From: Lentisphaerota bacterium
GTDB taxonomy: Bacteria > Verrucomicrobiota > Lentisphaeria > Victivallales > Victivallaceae
Length of the DNA: 41,134 nucleotides
Assembly: GCA_015061495.1 (NCBI GenBank)
Contig: SUWL01000020.1
Location: 1-41,134 of the forward strand
Direction: 5' to 3'
Part shown: positions 40,415 through 41,134 of the stretch, piece by piece
How the letters are laid out: each line of letters opens with the position of its first letter
How positions within the stretch are numbered: position 1 is the stretch's first letter
The notes under the pieces: model-generated
Seen by the model: only the letters and a program-made list of their open reading frames with translations
What the model was told of the DNA's origin: nothing
Database searches by the model: none
Made by a program: the position numbers and the translations under genes

Positions 40415-41134
40415 AAGAAATGACGGCCCGCGGGTTTTCAGCGGATTGAACATATACTGTCCCTCATCCGTGTAAACTATCTCATATGGTAATGCCACGG
40501 CATGACCATCGTTGAAAAGATAGTTGCCGTTTCCGGAGTGGCGATCACTGATTTTGTCCTTATAGTAATTCCAGCCGTTGCTGCTGTCTGAAGCAACCTT
40601 ATATTTCGCTGCCGCATCACAAAAAATGGCAATGTGCGATGGGATTTTTGCCCGTTTGACTGCGGTTCCCAGACTGACGTTGTAACCGTAAGTCAATTTG
40701 GTCGGATAGTAAGTCCATGAAGCATTCTGTTTGGTAGCCACCCACGGATCGGCAGCTCCGCAATCGTAAATTGCCCATTCACTGCTGTCGGCATCAACTG
40801 CCTGCGGGAAAGCAACTTTACGCAGAATGATCGGCCAGTTTTCCGAACTGCCTTTTTCAGTAAGCACCATATCATCCATGGCATCGCAGTAATTGTTGAA
40901 GTCATGGTAGACCTGCTTGAGATTGCTCAAACAACTGGTGGCGATTCCACGCTGCCTGGCGGAATTAAGTGCCGGCAGCAGGATCGCTGCAAGAATTGCA
41001 ATTATTGCAATGACCACCGGAGGTGGGGGCGATAAATATCTGTTAGGCTTAAGAACATGGCATCGTAAAAAGAACAGATTTTTGCGAATGACTGCATATA
41101 CTGGCACGAAAGGGATGTCAGAAAATGGAAGTTT
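40412..41134 (-). CDS. Pseudopilin-like (H-x9-D-G type) protein, 5' end beyond the window, cleavage motif missing
   Basis: The frame is open to the window edge, so the true start is probably outside; a GTG at 41107 is the first internal candidate. The hydrophobic helix VVIAIIAILAAILLPALNSARQRG is that of type II secretion/DUF1559 pseudopilins, and the C-terminal RHSGNGNYLFNDGHAVAL fits the prepilin-type H-x9-D-G motif. The segment FTLIELL, which normally precedes VVIAI and includes the cleavage site and Glu5, is absent. The sequence instead reads NRYLSPPPP directly before VVIAI. Such genes often head operons of secreted proteins in Lentisphaerota. This product is probably not processed normally, or the segment was lost by deletion. 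Confidence 0.72.
   Translation of the reverse strand, partial: KLPFSDIPFVPVYAVIRKNLFFLRCHVLKPNRYLSPPPPVVIAIIAILAAILLPALNSARQRGIATSCLSNLKQVYHDFNNYCDAMDDMVLTEKGSSENWPIILRKVAFPQAVDADSSEWAIYDCGAADPWVATKQNASWTYYPTKLTYGYNVSLGTAVKRAKIPSHIAIFCDAAAKYKVASDSSNGWNYYKDKISDRHSGNGNYLFNDGHAVALPYEIVYTDEGQYMFNPLKTRGPSFL

Overview
The window looks like a chromosomal segment from a Gram-negative anaerobe of the PVC superphylum, most likely Lentisphaerota (Victivallales-like). This is an inference from three things: an exosortase-linked exopolysaccharide locus, a pseudopilin-like protein with an H-x9-D-G type C-terminus heading an operon of secreted carbohydrate-active-looking proteins, and anaerobic oxygen-defence genes (rubredoxin, flavodiiron protein, superoxide reductase). 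Base composition looks balanced to slightly AT-rich and fairly even. I saw no rRNA, tRNA, CRISPR array or intact insertion sequence.

Region 1 (1-24789, all + strand) is one very long, tightly packed run of about 21 reading frames, mostly joined by ATGA or TAATG overlaps. It starts with the 3' end of a secreted protein carrying a PLPG/hydrophobic/KKRKK tail that resembles an exosortase sorting signal. Next come a membrane-anchored TPR protein (split by an apparent frameshift), an exosortase with an intact Cys/Arg/His triad and an EpsI-like partner. A complete Wzy-type export set follows: initiating sugar phosphotransferase, Wzz-like protein with a degenerate kinase region, Wza-like lipoprotein, Wzy-like ligase/polymerase and Wzx-like flippase. 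Mixed in are five glycosyltransferase genes (one a GT4-GT26 fusion), mannose-1-phosphate guanylyltransferase, a GH9 lipoprotein, an alkaline-phosphatase-superfamily protein, a STAS protein without its phosphorylatable serine, a pol-beta-type nucleotidyltransferase and a DUF3089-like lipoprotein without its nucleophile. The simplest reading is an operon that builds, exports and trims a mannose-containing polysaccharide and couples it to exosortase sorting of surface proteins.

Region 2 (about 24790-31207) is a housekeeping and stress block. It holds a YidQ-like lipoprotein, then a minus-strand operon of superoxide reductase, flavodiiron protein, PQ-loop protein and rubredoxin. That operon diverges from xseB across back-to-back promoters. 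Further on are two unrecognised small genes behind a near-consensus promoter, a ferredoxin-type aldo/keto reductase, and a lipoprotein joining a BamE-like segment to a dual-specificity phosphatase.

Region 3 (31448-36163) is a second, smaller glycan cluster: one + strand GT2, then minus-strand FkbM methyltransferase, GT4, a GNT-I-like glycosyltransferase and a cytidylyltransferase/GHMP-kinase fusion.

Region 4 (36173-41134) starts with an AT-rich intergenic stretch. It is followed by a minus-strand operon: pseudopilin-like protein, two paralogous secreted barrel-like proteins whose CARDB-like domains lie on opposite sides of the barrel, and a lectin-like secreted protein. A perfect 47-bp tandem duplication sits at the start of the first barrel gene and creates a 16-codon leader frame overlapping its ATG.
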